NCBI RefSeq assembly: GCF_020595095.1
Contig: NZ_JAJDOP010000002.1
Span: 724,911 to 788,910 of the forward strand
Length of the DNA: 64,000 bases
Reading direction: 5' to 3'
DNA from: Microvirga rosea
GTDB lineage: Bacteria > Pseudomonadota > Alphaproteobacteria > Rhizobiales > Beijerinckiaceae
Under the pieces are notes generated by a model that searched no databases, was not told where the DNA came from, and saw only the letters and a program-made list of their open reading frames with translations. Of the stretch, positions 28,161 through 38,964 are shown piece by piece. The first letter of the stretch is position 1. Each line of letters opens with the position of its first letter. Position numbers and translations under genes: made by a program.

Positions 28161-31100
28161 CTAGTCAGCCGCGCCGAGGCGTGCGCCCCGTAGGGCGGCA
28201 GTCAGGGCCTGAGCCAGGTCGTCCTCCGTATAAGGCTTCACCAACAGTACCGCCGCCGCAAGGTCAGGCTCCTTGGGAATACCCTCGTCGCCCGTGGCAA
28301 AGATCATGGCGAGATCGGGGTGGAGCTTCTTGGCCCGACGGGCAAGTTCAATGCCTGAGAGATCAGGGAGCCCGATATCGGTCACCAGGGCGTCGGCGGG
28401 ACTATCCTTCAAGGCTTGCAGAGCCGCCGTCGCGTTTGCGGCCTGGACGACCCGATGCCCCAGTTCGCTCAGCATATCCGCCGTGCTGCTGCGGATCAGG
28501 TCATCGTCCTCAACGAGCAGGACGACATGGCCGGGATCTGTTTTCGTTCCTGCGGCGGGTTCGCTGGTTGAAGCTGAACGAAGGGGGAAGGATACGGTTG
28601 TAGCCCGATTGCGCTGCTGCTGGTTGGCGAGAACATGACGGATTTTCCGCGCCAAATCCTCCCGGGTATAAGGTTTCGGCAGAAGCTCCACACCCGTGTC
28701 CAGGCGCCCTCCGTGCACAATGGCATTTTCCGTGTAACCGGAGGTGAACAGAACCGCGATGTTCGGCAGGCGCACCCGTGCCTTGCGGGCGAGTTCCGGG
28801 CTCCTGAGAGGGCCGGGCATCACCACATCGGTAAAGAGGAGATCGATCTCCATCCCGCTTTCGATCACACTGAGGGCACTCGCAGCATCGCGCGACTTGA
28901 GGACGCGGTATCCCAGATCCGTGAGGAGCGCGACCGCGGTCTCGCGCACCTCGTCATCGTCCTCGACAACAAGAATCGTCTCCGTTCCGCCGCGCACCGG
29001 TGCCATGCGGATATCCGTGAGTACGTCCTCCTGCTCATAAACCCGCGGAAGGTAGATCTTCACCGTCGTCCCGAGGCCGACCTCGCTATAGATCTTGATA
29101 TGGCCACCGGATTGCTTGACGAAGCCGTAAACCATCGACAGGCCCAGCCCCGTACCCTTGCCTTCCGGTTTCGTGCTGAAGAACGGATCGAAGACGCGCT
29201 CGAGAACGCTGGACGGAATACCGCAGCCCGTATCCGTCACGGCCAGCATCACGTATTGCCCGGGCTCCACTTCATGCTGGAGTGAGTAGCGGTCATCGAG
29301 AAGCGCATTACCGGCCTCGATCGTGAGCCGCCCGTGACCGTCCATGGCATCGCGCGCGTTGATCGCGAGGTTGAGGATGACGTTCTCGACCTGGACCGGA
29401 TCCACCAGCGTGTTCCAAAGACCGCCGGACACGACCGCCTCGATCTCGATCTCCTCGCCCAGAGCCCGCCGCAGCATGTCATCCATGCCCTTGATGAAGC
29501 GACCGATATTGACGACTTTGGGCTCCAGGGGCTGACGCCGCCCGAATGCGAGGAGCTGCGAGGCGAGTTTCGAGCCGCGCGATACGCCGGCGAGGGCATT
29601 GTCGAGACGTTTCTCGGCCCGGGGGTTTCCGGCAACCTCCTTGGCCAGGAGCTGTAGATTGCCGCTGATCACCTGAAGCAGATTGTTGAAGTCGTGCGCG
29701 ACTCCGCCGGTCAGCTGGCCGAGCGCTTCCATTTTCTGCGCGCTGCGCAGATGCTCCTCGAACTGCTTGCGTTCGGTAATGTCGCGGCCGGCTGCGTAGA
29801 ACTGGTCGCCCTCCGGCACACAGAACCAGCTATACCAGCGGTAGGATCCGTCCTTGGCGCGCATCCGCATGTCGAAATCGCGGATGCTCTGGCCGGATAT
29901 CAGTTGCCCGAACTGCGCTCGCGTGGCCGCAAGATCCTCCGGATGCGCAAGAGCATCGAACGACATTCCGACGAGTTCTGCCGGATTATAGCCAAGCGCC
30001 TCCTGCCATGCCGGGTTGACGCTACGGTAGAAGCCGTCGAAGCCGCAAAGCAGGAAGAGATCCTGGCTCATGCGCCACACGAGATCACGCTCGTGGGTTC
30101 GCTCTCGCACCTGCTGTTCCAAAGTCTCGTTCAACTGACGCAGGGCTTTCTCGGCGCGCCGTTGGTGCGTAACGTCATGGCCTTCCGCAAAGATGCCGGA
30201 GATGCTTCCGTCCGCCTCCACGATGGGTTGGTAGACGAGATTGAGGAAACGCTTTTCGAGAGGGCCATGAGGCACCCGCTGGATATCGACCGGCATGCTG
30301 CGGCCGATGAACGGCTCGCCTGTCCGATAAACCTCATCCAGAATTTCGAAGAAGCCCTGCCCTTCGATCTCGGGCAGCGCATCACGAACCGGCAGCCCTG
30401 TGAGATCGCGGTGCCCGACAAGCTGCTGGTACGCCTCGTTCATGAACTCGAAAACATGATCCGGCCCACGCAGGACGCACATGAAGCCCGGCGCCCGCTG
30501 AAACAGCGCCCGCAACCGATCGCGCTCGGCCGTCCTGAGCTTAACCTCGGAAGCGAGCCGCGTATTGACTTCTTCCAGCGCCCGCGCCGCCTGCTGACGC
30601 ATATCGAGCGCCTCCGCCAGAGCAGTCGCGCGGCGATGCTCGGCCTCGTAGGCATCGGCGCTGGCGAGGCTGGATGAGATCTGCCCGGCAAAAAGCTTGA
30701 GGAACCCGATATAGTCTTCATCGAACGGACGATGCGGGTTGAGACCGACAACCATGGCGCCAATCGGCGCCTCGCCCCCCTGTCCGATCAGGGGCACGAC
30801 AACCGCATTCGCGGGAGCGCGGCTCCATGCACCCGTGGGCAGGTCTTGGAAGCCCGACAGGTCGACCAGCGTTTCGGGCTGGTTGAGGGGCCAGGCCCCT
30901 GGATGTCTGGGGTCCACATGCTCCGGCGCCGCCGGATGACCGGGCGGAAAGCCCGTCGTAAACGCAAGCCGCGCCGTTCCGTCGTCACGGAAGAGATAAA
31001 CCAGGCTGAAGGGAAGATCCTGCGGATTGGCGGCAGCTGCCGCCTGTGCGGCGCTCAGGACAGCCGCTCGCGTGTCAGCACCCGACAGGCCGCTCGCCAG

Positions 31101-31667
31101 CACCTGCAGGGAACCGAGCCTGCGTTCGCTGATGATCCTGTCGGTATCTTCCGTAACGGCGCAGAACACACCCCCGACCCGGCCGTCCTCGCCGAAGACC
31201 GGGCTATAGGAAAAGGTGTGATAGGTTTCCTCGGGATAGCCGTTCCGCTGCAGGATTAGGAGCAAAGCTCGGTCGAACGTCGCCTCGCCCTGCTCATAGA
31301 CCGTACGAATTCGCGGCTCTACGTCGTCCCAGATTTCCGCCCAGAGTTCCCGGGTCGGCTTGGCGAGGGATTCCGGGTGCTTGAGGCCCAGGGTTGGACG
31401 ATACGCATCATTGTAAAGGAAGGCGACCTCCGGTCCCCAGCCAAGCCACATCTCGAAACGGGACGTGAGCAGGATCCTCACGGCGACCTTCAGAGCCTCA
31501 GGCCATCGCTCCGGCGGCCCCAGGGAGGTCTGCGTCCAGTCCTTTGCCCGCATCAGGGCCGCCATTTCGCCGTCGCCAACGAAAATTTCCGGCTGTCCTG
31601 ATAAAGATTGCGGCAAGGAAGGAACCCCAGAATATCTGAATGGCGAACCTCTATAGGTCGCCCGCAA
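28161..31667 (-). CDS. Hybrid sensor histidine kinase with PAS, GAF and two receiver domains
   Basis: Up to 1168 residues; the first codon at 31667 is TTG and the true start may be TTG 31616 or an ATG near the [10 protein letters not shown] segment. Order: PAS-like (45-180), GAF (about 190-345), coiled linker, PAS (about 390-500), PAS (about 535-655), histidine kinase domain with [17 protein letters not shown], ATPase domain with [14 protein letters not shown] and [19 protein letters not shown], then receiver 1 ([12 protein letters not shown]...FTDVVMPG) and receiver 2 ([13 protein letters not shown]...VTDIGLPD). No membrane helices, so it is a cytosolic sensor. The HWE/HisKA type with FNN is common in Hyphomicrobiales. 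The signal and the output partner are unknown. Confidence 0.9.
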   Translation of the reverse strand: MRATYRGSPFRYSGVPSLPQSLSGQPEIFVGDGEMAALMRAKDWTQTSLGPPERWPEALKVAVRILLTSRFEMWLGWGPEVAFLYNDAYRPTLGLKHPESLAKPTRELWAEIWDDVEPRIRTVYEQGEATFDRALLLILQRNGYPEETYHTFSYSPVFGEDGRVGGVFCAVTEDTDRIISERRLGSLQVLASGLSGADTRAAVLSAAQAAAAANPQDLPFSLVYLFRDDGTARLAFTTGFPPGHPAAPEHVDPRHPGAWPLNQPETLVDLSGFQDLPTGAWSRAPANAVVVPLIGQGGEAPIGAMVVGLNPHRPFDEDYIGFLKLFAGQISSSLASADAYEAEHRRATALAEALDMRQQAARALEEVNTRLASEVKLRTAERDRLRALFQRAPGFMCVLRGPDHVFEFMNEAYQQLVGHRDLTGLPVRDALPEIEGQGFFEILDEVYRTGEPFIGRSMPVDIQRVPHGPLEKRFLNLVYQPIVEADGSISGIFAEGHDVTHQRRAEKALRQLNETLEQQVRERTHERDLVWRMSQDLFLLCGFDGFYRSVNPAWQEALGYNPAELVGMSFDALAHPEDLAATRAQFGQLISGQSIRDFDMRMRAKDGSYRWYSWFCVPEGDQFYAAGRDITERKQFEEHLRSAQKMEALGQLTGGVAHDFNNLLQVISGNLQLLAKEVAGNPRAEKRLDNALAGVSRGSKLASQLLAFGRRQPLEPKVVNIGRFIKGMDDMLRRALGEEIEIEAVVSGGLWNTLVDPVQVENVILNLAINARDAMDGHGRLTIEAGNALLDDRYSLQHEVEPGQYVMLAVTDTGCGIPSSVLERVFDPFFSTKPEGKGTGLGLSMVYGFVKQSGGHIKIYSEVGLGTTVKIYLPRVYEQEDVLTDIRMAPVRGGTETILVVEDDDEVRETAVALLTDLGYRVLKSRDAASALSVIESGMEIDLLFTDVVMPGPLRSPELARKARVRLPNIAVLFTSGYTENAIVHGGRLDTGVELLPKPYTREDLARKIRHVLANQQQRNRATTVSFPLRSASTSEPAAGTKTDPGHVVLLVEDDDLIRSSTADMLSELGHRVVQAANATAALQALKDSPADALVTDIGLPDLSGIELARRAKKLHPDLAMIFATGDEGIPKEPDLAAAVLLVKPYTEDDLAQALTAALRGARLGAAD

Positions 31668-31860
31668 GAAAGTGACTTAGCAGAAAGCGGAGCGTTTCAC
31701 CGCGTGCTCACAGGTATGTCTTTGTCCTGAAAAGACAAGCGAGACAATGGGTCGAGAGACTTGAAATGCCTCCCATCAGCGGCCCGCAATCTCGAGAGAA
31801 ACAATATCCCCATCCGTCCAGCAACTTTTCCCGGTGAGGGAGTTGTCGCGATCCGGCTCG

Positions 31861-32853
31861 CTAGGCTGCCGCCTTCCGGTCTTGATGGGAAGGATGCCTC
31901 GTGCTGCTGGCGAAACGGCGCGCGAGCACCGCACACACCATGAGCTGGATCTGGTGGAAGATCATGAGGGGCAGCACGATCGATCCGACATCCTGCCCGG
32001 CGAAGATCACGTTTGCCATGGGCGCGCCGGACGCCAAGCTCTTCTTGGAGCCGCAGAAGGCGATGGTGATCCGATCCGCGCGCCTGAAACCGAACCAGCC
32101 GCTGACGTAATACGTGAAGCAGAGAATCGCCGCCAGGAGGATCACATCGATGATGACGACGGCTGTGAGGTCCAAAGCCGAGAGCTTGTGCCAAAGTCCG
32201 CCGATCACGGCCTCGCTGAAGGCTCCATAGACAACCATCAGGATGGAGCCCCTGTCGACGATTTGCGTAAGCGCCTTGTGCCGTCCCAGCCAACAGCTGA
32301 GAACCGGCTGGAGGACTTGCCCCAGGATGAAAGGCGCGAGGAGCTGCAGCAGGATTCCCTTGAGCGCGTCCACCGAAAACCCTCCGTTTCCCTGCGTATG
32401 GAACAGCAAGCCGACGAGGAGCGGCGTCAGGAACATTCCCAGGATGTTCGAGGCGGAAGCAGAGCAGATCGCCGCCGGGACATTGCCTTCGGCGATCGAC
32501 GTGAAGGCGATCGAGGATTGAACCGTGGACGGCACGACACAGAGAAACAGAACGCCGGTCGCGAGAGCAGGCGTCATGAGGCCCGGTACGGCGACCACGA
32601 TGAGACCAAGGATGGGAAAGATCACGAATGTCGTCGCAAGCACGAAAAGGTGCAGACGCCAATGGATCATTCCGGCGATGACCACGTCACGGGACAAACG
32701 CGCCCCGTGCAGGAAAAACAAGAGTGCGATAGCCAGATTGGTGGCTGTCGAAAACAGCTCCGCCGGCTCGCCCTTGAGCGGAAAGATCGATGCGAGAACG
32801 ACCATCCCAAAGATGGCGATCGTATACCACTCGCGTTTGATGATCGAAGCCAT
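31861..32853 (-). CDS. Bile acid:sodium symporter family protein (YfeH-like)
   Basis: 330 residues with about nine or ten membrane helices. The segments LFFLHGARLSRDVVIAGMIHWRLHL (helix 3), CVVPSTVQSSIAFTSIAEGNVPAAICSASASN (crossover region) and FCGSKKSLASGAPMANVIF (second crossover) are diagnostic of the PF13593 branch of the BASS superfamily. Transport of an organic anion with sodium is inferred; the natural substrate in bacteria is mostly unknown. It has its own unit between the kinase and a DUF1127 gene. The C-terminus is basic. Confidence 0.88.
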   Translation of the reverse strand: MASIIKREWYTIAIFGMVVLASIFPLKGEPAELFSTATNLAIALLFFLHGARLSRDVVIAGMIHWRLHLFVLATTFVIFPILGLIVVAVPGLMTPALATGVLFLCVVPSTVQSSIAFTSIAEGNVPAAICSASASNILGMFLTPLLVGLLFHTQGNGGFSVDALKGILLQLLAPFILGQVLQPVLSCWLGRHKALTQIVDRGSILMVVYGAFSEAVIGGLWHKLSALDLTAVVIIDVILLAAILCFTYYVSGWFGFRRADRITIAFCGSKKSLASGAPMANVIFAGQDVGSIVLPLMIFHQIQLMVCAVLARRFASSTRHPSHQDRKAAA

Positions 32854-32999
32854 AGTGAACCTTGCGTCTGTCCGCGTTCGGAGCGGAATGCGTATCTCAG
32901 TCCCAGGCTTCGTTAGGCTGCCGCAGTCGCCCGAGCTGGTCCCATGGAAGTACCCGCCATAGCGCGGGCACGAGCGTCAGGTCCAGCATTCAGGCCGAT

Positions 33000-33155
33000 T
33001 TAAGCGAGAGATGCGTCCCGGGCCAGGCGGGGAATGTCGAAGCGGGCGATCCCGAGATCGGCAAGGTCGCGGTCCGAAAGCTGGGCCAATTCACGGACCG
33101 TGGTCCGGTACAGTTTGTAAGCGCGGATCTTCGAAAGAATATAAGTGACGAACAT
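33000..33155 (-). CDS. DUF1127 domain small protein
   Basis: 51 residues from ATG 33155 (GGGGC upstream), the normal size of this family. The pattern ILSKIRAYKLYRTTVRELAQLSDRDLADLGIARFDIP is the DUF1127 signature (RxxxELxxLSDREL-DIGI). Family members are small arginine-rich proteins in Alphaproteobacteria, in some species linked to stress, phosphate or RNA turnover. The longer frame to 33248 adds an unrelated leader and is rejected. Confidence 0.85.
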   Translation of the reverse strand: MFVTYILSKIRAYKLYRTTVRELAQLSDRDLADLGIARFDIPRLARDASLA

Positions 33156-33450
33156 GGAAAGCCCCAACCACAAGCCGGTCGCTCGACCGGCTTCTCTGCT
33201 CTTGTGCAATGCAACATATAGAGACTGGGAACGCCGGTGAGGAGGCAATCCAGGGGATTGCTGTTATGCTCCGGCGGCATGACACGCGGGGCCCACGACC
33301 CGACAGACCCGCGCCGGGCGCATCGTTGTCATGGAACCGACACCTTGAATTCACGCCAATTTAAGGTTTTCCCGTTACGGCCAAGCTACATTCCATCATA
33401 GGGCGGCAACCCACCTCTCCCGACCTGGAGCGGTCGCGCCGCAATGCACA

Positions 33451-35136
33451 ATGACTCTCAAGAACGTCTCCATCCTGCACAAGATTATCGCAGTCGTCTC
33501 GCTGATGGGTCTGGTCGCAGCGGCCATTGCTGTCGTGGGCTGGCGGGAAACCACCGATTTGGGCCGCACCATGACCGTCGTCGGACTGCGTGAGGAAGCC
33601 GCCCGCGAAGCGATGGATCTGCGGGTCGATATCATCGCGATCAGCCGCATGACCTATCAGGTGGCCCAGGAACCCAAGAAGGCTGCCGCCTTCAAAGCCG
33701 AAGCCAACCGCCGAACCGCCGAAATGCTTGGCCGGTTCCAGAAGCTCGAAGCCGTCGCCGACGGCCAGGAGCGCAAGCTCCTCGATGACATGCGCGCTGC
33801 ACTGAACGCATATTTTGCCGTCATTCGCGCGATGATCGATGTGGCGGGCTCCGATAAGGGCGGCGACCCCGCCGTCATGATGGCAGAGGTCGAGAAAGGG
33901 CTAGCGGCCCAGCGCGCCGTGACCGACTCGGTCAAGGCCTACAGCACCTATACGGCCAAGAAGATGGCCGATATGCGCACGGACGCCGCAGCCTCCGCCG
34001 AATGGGCGGCCCGGTTCCAGATCGGTGTCGCGGTCGTGGGTATTCTTCTGGGCATGCTGGTCAGCCTCCTGGTGACGAAGCGCGGCATCGCATCCCCCGT
34101 GCGCCGCCTCACTCAGATCATGAGGCGCTTGGCGGAGGGAGATCTTTCGGTCGAGGTCACATCGACCGGAGGCCGGGACGAAATCGGCCGGATGACCGAC
34201 ACCGTGCGCGTCTTCAAGGACAGCATGGTGCGCAATAAAGCTTTCGAGCTCGAAGCCGCCCAGGCGCGTGAGCAGTCGGAAACGCAGCGCAAGCAGATGA
34301 TGCAACAGCTCGCGAGCACCTTCGACGCCTCAGTCGGAGACATTGTCGATGCCGTATCGACAGCCGCGGTCGAAATGCAGATGACGGCCGAGAAGCTGAC
34401 GAATTCCGCACGGCAGACCGCAGCCCGGTCGACCGCCGTCGCGTCCGCCGCCGAGCAGACGTCCGTGAACGTCCTCACCATGTCGAGCGCGACCGAAGAG
34501 TTGGGCGCCTCCGTGAATGAGATCAGCCGCCAGGTCGAGCAATCGGCTCAGATGTCCCAGGAGGCGGTCGTCGAGGCCGGCGCCACGCAGGAGATCGTCT
34601 CCGCCCTCAGCGCCGCGGCCAACAAGATCGGCGCGATCGTCGAGATGATTTCGGCCATTGCAGAACAGACCAACCTTCTGGCTCTCAATGCCACCATCGA
34701 GGCCGCCCGTGCCGGAGAGGCCGGACGCGGCTTCGCCGTCGTCGCGACCGAAGTGAAGGGCTTGGCGGAACAGACCGGAAAGGCGACGGCAGAGATCTCG
34801 AGCCAGATTGCCGCGATCCAAACCTCCACGACCCAGGCGGTTCAGGCGATCGGCTCCATCACGCAGCGCATCGCAGCCATGAACGAGGTCGCGGCCAGCA
34901 TCGCATCCTCCATCGACCAGCAAGGTGCCGCGACCCGCGAGATCGTCAGCTCGGTCAATCAGGCGTCCGCCGGAACCAACGAGGTGACGACCAATATCAA
35001 CGGCGTCGCCCAGGTTGCCGAAGAGACCGAGGTCGCGGCCGCCCAGGTTCTGACGGCAGCCTCCGCTTTCTCCGGACAGGCGCAGCGCTTGCGCGATCAG
35101 GTCAATCTGTTCCTCACCAATATCAGAGCAGCCTGA
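33451..35136 (+). CDS. Methyl-accepting chemotaxis protein
   Basis: 561 residues. Helix 1 (about 10-30, [20 protein letters not shown]), a periplasmic four-helix sensor region (31-188), helix 2 (about 190-212), HAMP (213-270) and the signalling domain (about 300-555) with [25 protein letters not shown] at the tip. The C-terminus [10 protein letters not shown] has no CheR pentapeptide. The start resembles ATG-ACT-CTC, without a strong ribosome site. Ends at a clear terminator. The ligand is unknown. Confidence 0.92.
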   Translation: MTLKNVSILHKIIAVVSLMGLVAAAIAVVGWRETTDLGRTMTVVGLREEAAREAMDLRVDIIAISRMTYQVAQEPKKAAAFKAEANRRTAEMLGRFQKLEAVADGQERKLLDDMRAALNAYFAVIRAMIDVAGSDKGGDPAVMMAEVEKGLAAQRAVTDSVKAYSTYTAKKMADMRTDAAASAEWAARFQIGVAVVGILLGMLVSLLVTKRGIASPVRRLTQIMRRLAEGDLSVEVTSTGGRDEIGRMTDTVRVFKDSMVRNKAFELEAAQAREQSETQRKQMMQQLASTFDASVGDIVDAVSTAAVEMQMTAEKLTNSARQTAARSTAVASAAEQTSVNVLTMSSATEELGASVNEISRQVEQSAQMSQEAVVEAGATQEIVSALSAAANKIGAIVEMISAIAEQTNLLALNATIEAARAGEAGRGFAVVATEVKGLAEQTGKATAEISSQIAAIQTSTTQAVQAIGSITQRIAAMNEVAASIASSIDQQGAATREIVSSVNQASAGTNEVTTNINGVAQVAEETEVAAAQVLTAASAFSGQAQRLRDQVNLFLTNIRAA

Positions 35137-35160
35137 GCGGCCGTTCTTGATATTCAGCGG

Positions 35161-35187
35161 GCCCGGCAGCCACTCTGCCGGGCTTTT
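35161..35187 (+). terminator. Rho-independent terminator after the second chemoreceptor
   Basis: GCCCGGCAG / CTGCCGGGC, 5-base loop, followed by TTTT. Confidence 0.9.
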
Positions 35188-35202
35188 GACGTTTCTGTCT
35201 CG

Positions 35203-35559
35203 TCAGTTCTGAAAATGGTCGATGAGGATGGCAAGCAGCCATGTGCCGCTCAGCCAGACTCCCCCGCTCAGGACCAGCATGGCTCCCGATGCGATACCTG
35301 CGTTTCGATCCATCCAAAGTGCGCTCATAATTCGACTGGGCCGATCCGCGGCGCTTGCGGCAATTCCGGTCGAGCCGTCCGTTCCGGCACTTGAGCCCAT
35401 GAACACGAGCGCCCCGAGCGCTCCCAAACCGAGTCCGACATAGTTGGCGAGATCGAGCAGATCCGAGACGGAGTGTCGTTCCAATCCCCAGGCCGCCGCT
35501 GCCGTTAGGATGACGGCCAGGGCGTTGAGGAAAACCATACCTCTGACGATGCCTTTCAT
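35203..35559 (-). CDS. Small membrane protein of unknown function
   Basis: 118 residues from ATG 35559. The frame is open from 35820 but that upstream part is polar and overlaps the divergent GNAT gene. Three hydrophobic segments are visible: VFLNALAVILTAAAAWGL (about 8-26), YVGLGLGALGALVFMGSS (about 39-56), and AGIASGAMLVLSGGVWLSGTWLLAILI near the C-terminus. No family recognised. The start has no well-spaced ribosome site; ATG 35538 is an alternative. Confidence 0.5.
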   Translation of the reverse strand: MKGIVRGMVFLNALAVILTAAAAWGLERHSVSDLLDLANYVGLGLGALGALVFMGSSAGTDGSTGIAASAADRPSRIMSALWMDRNAGIASGAMLVLSGGVWLSGTWLLAILIDHFQN

Positions 35560-35787
35560 CCCGCCATGCCTTCGGCGAACGGGACGGTTTTCACTCCGGA
35601 CACCCTGTTCATGGATAACCATCATCGACCCTAAGGCAACCCCGATGCGTCTTCCGTGGTCCGATCCATCTGCCGGCGAAAAGACCTCTCGCGTTGACCG
35701 TCCGCTTTCGATAGGCCTGACGCTGAAGGCTCGCCCAGCCGGCAGGCGATGGCGGCCTTTCTGTCCCATTGTCAGCAAGAAGGCTTG

Positions 35788-36366
35788 TTGAGCGTGTTCA
35801 AAGACGGCTTCGATCCCCAACCACAGCTCGCCGGATCAACTCTGGCGATCCGGGCCCTGAATCAAGCCGATTTCGAGGGACTTTTCTCCGCCGCAAGCCA
35901 TCCTGAAATCTGGGCCGGACATCCGGCGAAGGATCGCTATCAAAAGGAGAAATTCGAGCCGTACTTCGCCTCTCTGCTCGACAGCCAAGGCGCGGTCGTC
36001 GTGACGGACCGGCAATCGGACGCCATCATCGGGTGCTCACGCTACTATGTAGCGCCGGATCAGCCCGACGGCATTTCCATCGGCTTCACCTTTCTCCATC
36101 ATGCTTATTGGGGTGGAGGCGCGAATTACGAGCTCAAGAGGTTGATGCTCGAACACGCCTTCAAGACATACCCGGAAGTCTGGTTTCACATCGCCCCGTC
36201 CAACGTCCGTTCCCAGAAAGCCACCGCCAAGCTCGGCGCGGAACACGCCTATGACGCGACCTTGAACCTAGCCGGCTCTCCGGCGCCGTGGCTGTGCTTT
36301 CGCCTGACCAAGGAAGCCTGGGAAAGAATCCGCCAGATGAGAAGCGATCAAGCCGGGCCGCGCTGA
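35788..36366 (+). CDS. GNAT family N-acetyltransferase (RimJ/RimL type)
   Basis: 192 residues from TTG 35788 (AGAAGG four bases upstream; GTG 35794 is an alternative). Begins LAIRALNQADFEGLFSAAS, then IGCSRYYVAPDQPDGISIGFTFLHHAYWGGGANYELKRLMLEHAF and FHIAPSNVRSQKATAKLGAE, which is the acetyl-CoA-binding and helix region of the GNAT fold. Such enzymes acetylate protein N-termini or small amines. Target unknown. Confidence 0.8.
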   Translation: MSVFKDGFDPQPQLAGSTLAIRALNQADFEGLFSAASHPEIWAGHPAKDRYQKEKFEPYFASLLDSQGAVVVTDRQSDAIIGCSRYYVAPDQPDGISIGFTFLHHAYWGGGANYELKRLMLEHAFKTYPEVWFHIAPSNVRSQKATAKLGAEHAYDATLNLAGSPAPWLCFRLTKEAWERIRQMRSDQAGPR

Positions 36367-36457
36367 CGGCGTCGCCTAGAACGGGCTGTTATTTTACCGG
36401 CGGCCTTCGAAACGGCATCCGAGGCTTAAAGGCTTAACGCGGTCTTGAGCGAATTAT

Positions 36458-36515
36458 TCAACCATTCGGTTGACTTTCCAAAAACAGATCGTCATATTCA
36501 ACCACATGGTTGAAT
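36458..36515 (+). promoter_or_regulatory. Promoter with two ArsR-type operators, probably leaderless
   Basis: Operator 1 is TCAACC-ATTC-GGTTGA (36458-36473); operator 2 is the perfect 20-bp palindrome ATTCAACCA-CA-TGGTTGAAT (36496-36515). Their centres are 40 bp apart. Between them TTGACT (36470-36475), 17 bases, CATATT (36493-36498) forms a sigma-70-type promoter. Transcription should start at 36505-36506, exactly the ATG of the regulator gene, so the mRNA would have no leader. Operator 1 covers the -35 box and operator 2 covers the -10 edge, start site and start codon, which predicts tight self-repression. Confidence 0.75.
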
Positions 36516-36871
36516 TACAAATCTCTCAGCTCGACACGGTTTTTCACGCTCTCGGCGACGCCACCCGCCGCCGGATGCTTCGCGACCTGTCCAAAGGCGA
36601 GCGAACGGTGAGCCAGCTTGCCGAGCCGTTCGCGATCTCCCTTGCGGCTGCCTCGAAGCATATCAAGGTGCTGGAGCATGCCGGTCTGATCCGTCGCGAG
36701 ATCCGCGGCCGTACCCATTTGTGTCGCCTTGAACCTGGGCCGCTCGCGAGCGCCCATCAATGGCTGACCTTCTATGAGCGCTTCTGGACTGGCCGTCTGG
36801 ATGTCCTCGAACGGCTCCTCCGTGAAGAGGATGCCCGCAACACCCCCGCCCCCGAAGGAGACGACCCATGA
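36506..36871 (+). CDS. ArsR/SmtB-family transcriptional regulator
   Basis: 121 residues. Starts at ATG 36506 inside its own operator; the frame from 36470 would place the promoter in the coding region. Winged-helix core: FHALGDATRRRMLRDLSKGERTVSQLAEPFAISLAAASKHIKVLEHAGLIRREIRGRTHLCRLEP. There is no CxC metal site, so this is the non-metal ArsR branch that usually controls an adjacent SRPBCC (AHSA1) gene. That gene follows with a 4-base overlap. Confidence 0.93.
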   Translation: MVELQISQLDTVFHALGDATRRRMLRDLSKGERTVSQLAEPFAISLAAASKHIKVLEHAGLIRREIRGRTHLCRLEPGPLASAHQWLTFYERFWTGRLDVLERLLREEDARNTPAPEGDDP

Positions 36872-37401
36872 CCGACCTTGCGACCCCAGACACCTATGGT
36901 GTGCTGGCCGAGCCTGCCACGTTGACCCTCCAGCGCCTCTTGCCCGGTCCCATCGAGCGCGTCTGGGCCTATCTCACGGAAAGCGACCTGCGCCGTCAGT
37001 GGCTGGCATCGGGAGAGATGGACATGAAGGTCGGCGCTCCCTTCGAACTCGTCTGGCGCAACGACGAGCTCTCCAATCCGCCCGGACAACGGCCGGCCGG
37101 CTTCTCCGAAGAGCATCGCATGGAGAGCCTGATCACCGAACTTGATCCCCCTCGGAAGCTCGCTTTCACCTGGGGAAGCACCGGCGGCGTCTCCTTCGAG
37201 CTGAAGCCGCAAGGCCGTGACGTCTTGTTGACCGTGACTCACCGCCGTCTGCCCGACCGTTCGACCATGCTCAATGTAGGCGCCGGCTGGCACATGCATC
37301 TCGACATCTTGGTTGCCCGCGCGAGCGGCAGGGAGCCGGAACCCTTCTGGGAGGGCTGGAGCCGCCTGAAGAAGGAATACGACCAGCGGCTTCCCGCCTG
37401 A
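36868..37401 (+). CDS. SRPBCC (AHSA1-like) domain protein
   Basis: 177 residues. LTLQRLLPGPIERVWAYLTESDLRRQWLASGEMDM opens the START-like fold and the body ends with a long helix (HMHLDILVARASGREPEPFWEGWSRLKKEYDQRL). The fold has a deep hydrophobic pocket for lipid-like or aromatic ligands. Its start overlaps the regulator's stop (ATGA), giving a two-gene operon under the double operator. Function is unknown; ligand binding that feeds back on the regulator is a guess. Confidence 0.88.
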   Translation: MTDLATPDTYGVLAEPATLTLQRLLPGPIERVWAYLTESDLRRQWLASGEMDMKVGAPFELVWRNDELSNPPGQRPAGFSEEHRMESLITELDPPRKLAFTWGSTGGVSFELKPQGRDVLLTVTHRRLPDRSTMLNVGAGWHMHLDILVARASGREPEPFWEGWSRLKKEYDQRLPA

Positions 37402-37417
37402 CGGAGGCGCGATAGAG

Positions 37418-37442
37418 CTCTACCCGGCCTAGCCGGGTGGAG
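37418..37442 (+). terminator. Hairpin after the ArsR-SRPBCC operon
   Basis: ACCCGGC-CTA-GCCGGGT, with outer CTC/GAG pairs, 20 bases after the stop. No T-run. Confidence 0.4.
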
Positions 37443-37524
37443 CAGCTCTCGATGCAGACGGAAAGGTCGGGTCGCACAGTGCGGCTGTTGCTCCCTCGCG
37501 CTTTTTGCGTTTTCAGGCTAAACA

Positions 37525-38964
37525 ATGGGCATGACCGTTCATGCCACCTCCCCCCAATTCAAGCAGAATGCTGCGCGCGCCCTCGCCGACACGCAGCTGC
37601 AAAAGGCGCTCGGCAACGTCAAGCAGGGCTTTATCGACAAGCGCCAGCGGGCGGCCGACAAGCTGCCGGAATTCGAGGCGCTGCGGGATGCGGCGCGGGA
37701 CATCAAGAACCATACGCTCCAGCATCTCGACCTTTATCTCGAAGCCTACGAGGAGAAGGTCAAGGCATCCGGCGGACATGTGCACTTCGCCCGCAATGCG
37801 GAGGAGGCCCGTTCCATCATCCTGTCGATCTGCCGGGAAGCCGACGCCAAAACGGTCACCAAGGGCAAATCGATGATCTCCGAAGAGATCGGGATCAATG
37901 CCCATCTCGAGGCGAACGGGATCACCCCCGTGGAAACCGATCTCGGCGAGTACATCATTCAGCTGCGCCACGAGATGCCGAGCCATATCATCGCTCCGGC
38001 CGTGCACCTCAACGCCATCCAGGTGGAGCAGGATTTCCGTCGGGTCCACACGAACCTCGATCCGAAGCGCGACCTCTCCGAGCCGGTGCAGCTCCTGACG
38101 GAGGCCCGCGCCGTGCTGCGCGAGCGCTTCCTTGCGGCAGACGTGGGGATCACAGGGGCAAATTTCCTCGTTGCCGAAACCGGAACGTCGGTGATCGTCA
38201 CGAACGAGGGCAACGGCGACCTGACCCAGATCCTGCCGAAGACCCATATCGTCCTTGCATCGATCGAAAAGCTGGTGCCGACCCTCGAGGACGTCAGCCA
38301 GATCCTGCGCGTGCTTGCCCGCTCGGCCACCGGACAGGAGATGTCCGTCTACACGACATTCTCCACCGGCCCCCGCCGTTCCGCTGACGCGGACGGGCCG
38401 CAGAACTATCACGTCGTTCTGATCGACAATGGCCGCTCCGCCATGCTCGGCACCGACTTCGAGGAAATGCTGCGATGCATCCGGTGCGGCGCCTGCATGA
38501 ACCATTGCCCGGTCTACCACGCGGTCGGAGGGCACGCCTACGGCTGGGTCTATCCCGGTCCCATGGGGGCCGTCCTCACACCCAGCTTGATCGGCGTGGA
38601 CAAGGCAGGGCATCTTCCCAACGCGTCGACCTTCTGCGGACGATGCGAAAGCGTCTGCCCGGTACGCATTCCGCTGCCGAAACTCATGCGCCATTGGCGC
38701 GAGCGTGAGTTCGAGCGGCATCTCATGCCCGCCACATTCCGCTCCGGTCTTTCCTTCTGGGGCTTCTTTGCCAAGCGTCCTGCCCTTTACCGCTTGGCGA
38801 CACGCGTCGCGATGGCCTCCCTTGGCCTAGCGGGCCGGCGGAGAGGTCGCTTCACATGGCTTCCGCTCGCGCGCGGCTGGACGAAATATCGGGACTTCCC
38901 GACACCGCAGGGAGATACCTTCCAGGCCCGGTGGCGCCGTGAGCGCAAGGGGAGGACCGTATGA
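37525..38964 (+). CDS. lutB: Lactate-utilisation iron-sulfur protein LutB/LldF
   Basis: 479 residues. An N-terminal LUD domain (about 60-300; YIIQLRHEMPSHIIAPAVHLNAIQ, DVGITGANFLVAETGTSVIVTNEGN) precedes two [4Fe-4S] motifs, CIRCGACMNHCPVY (about 314-327) and CGRCESVCPVRIP (about 372-384), and a C-terminal DUF3390-type region (LPLARGWTKYRDFPTP). Core electron-transfer subunit of the L-lactate-oxidising LutABC complex. The start is ATG 37525 or ATG 37531. Overlaps lutC by four bases. Confidence 0.95.
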   Translation: MGMTVHATSPQFKQNAARALADTQLQKALGNVKQGFIDKRQRAADKLPEFEALRDAARDIKNHTLQHLDLYLEAYEEKVKASGGHVHFARNAEEARSIILSICREADAKTVTKGKSMISEEIGINAHLEANGITPVETDLGEYIIQLRHEMPSHIIAPAVHLNAIQVEQDFRRVHTNLDPKRDLSEPVQLLTEARAVLRERFLAADVGITGANFLVAETGTSVIVTNEGNGDLTQILPKTHIVLASIEKLVPTLEDVSQILRVLARSATGQEMSVYTTFSTGPRRSADADGPQNYHVVLIDNGRSAMLGTDFEEMLRCIRCGACMNHCPVYHAVGGHAYGWVYPGPMGAVLTPSLIGVDKAGHLPNASTFCGRCESVCPVRIPLPKLMRHWREREFERHLMPATFRSGLSFWGFFAKRPALYRLATRVAMASLGLAGRRRGRFTWLPLARGWTKYRDFPTPQGDTFQARWRRERKGRTV

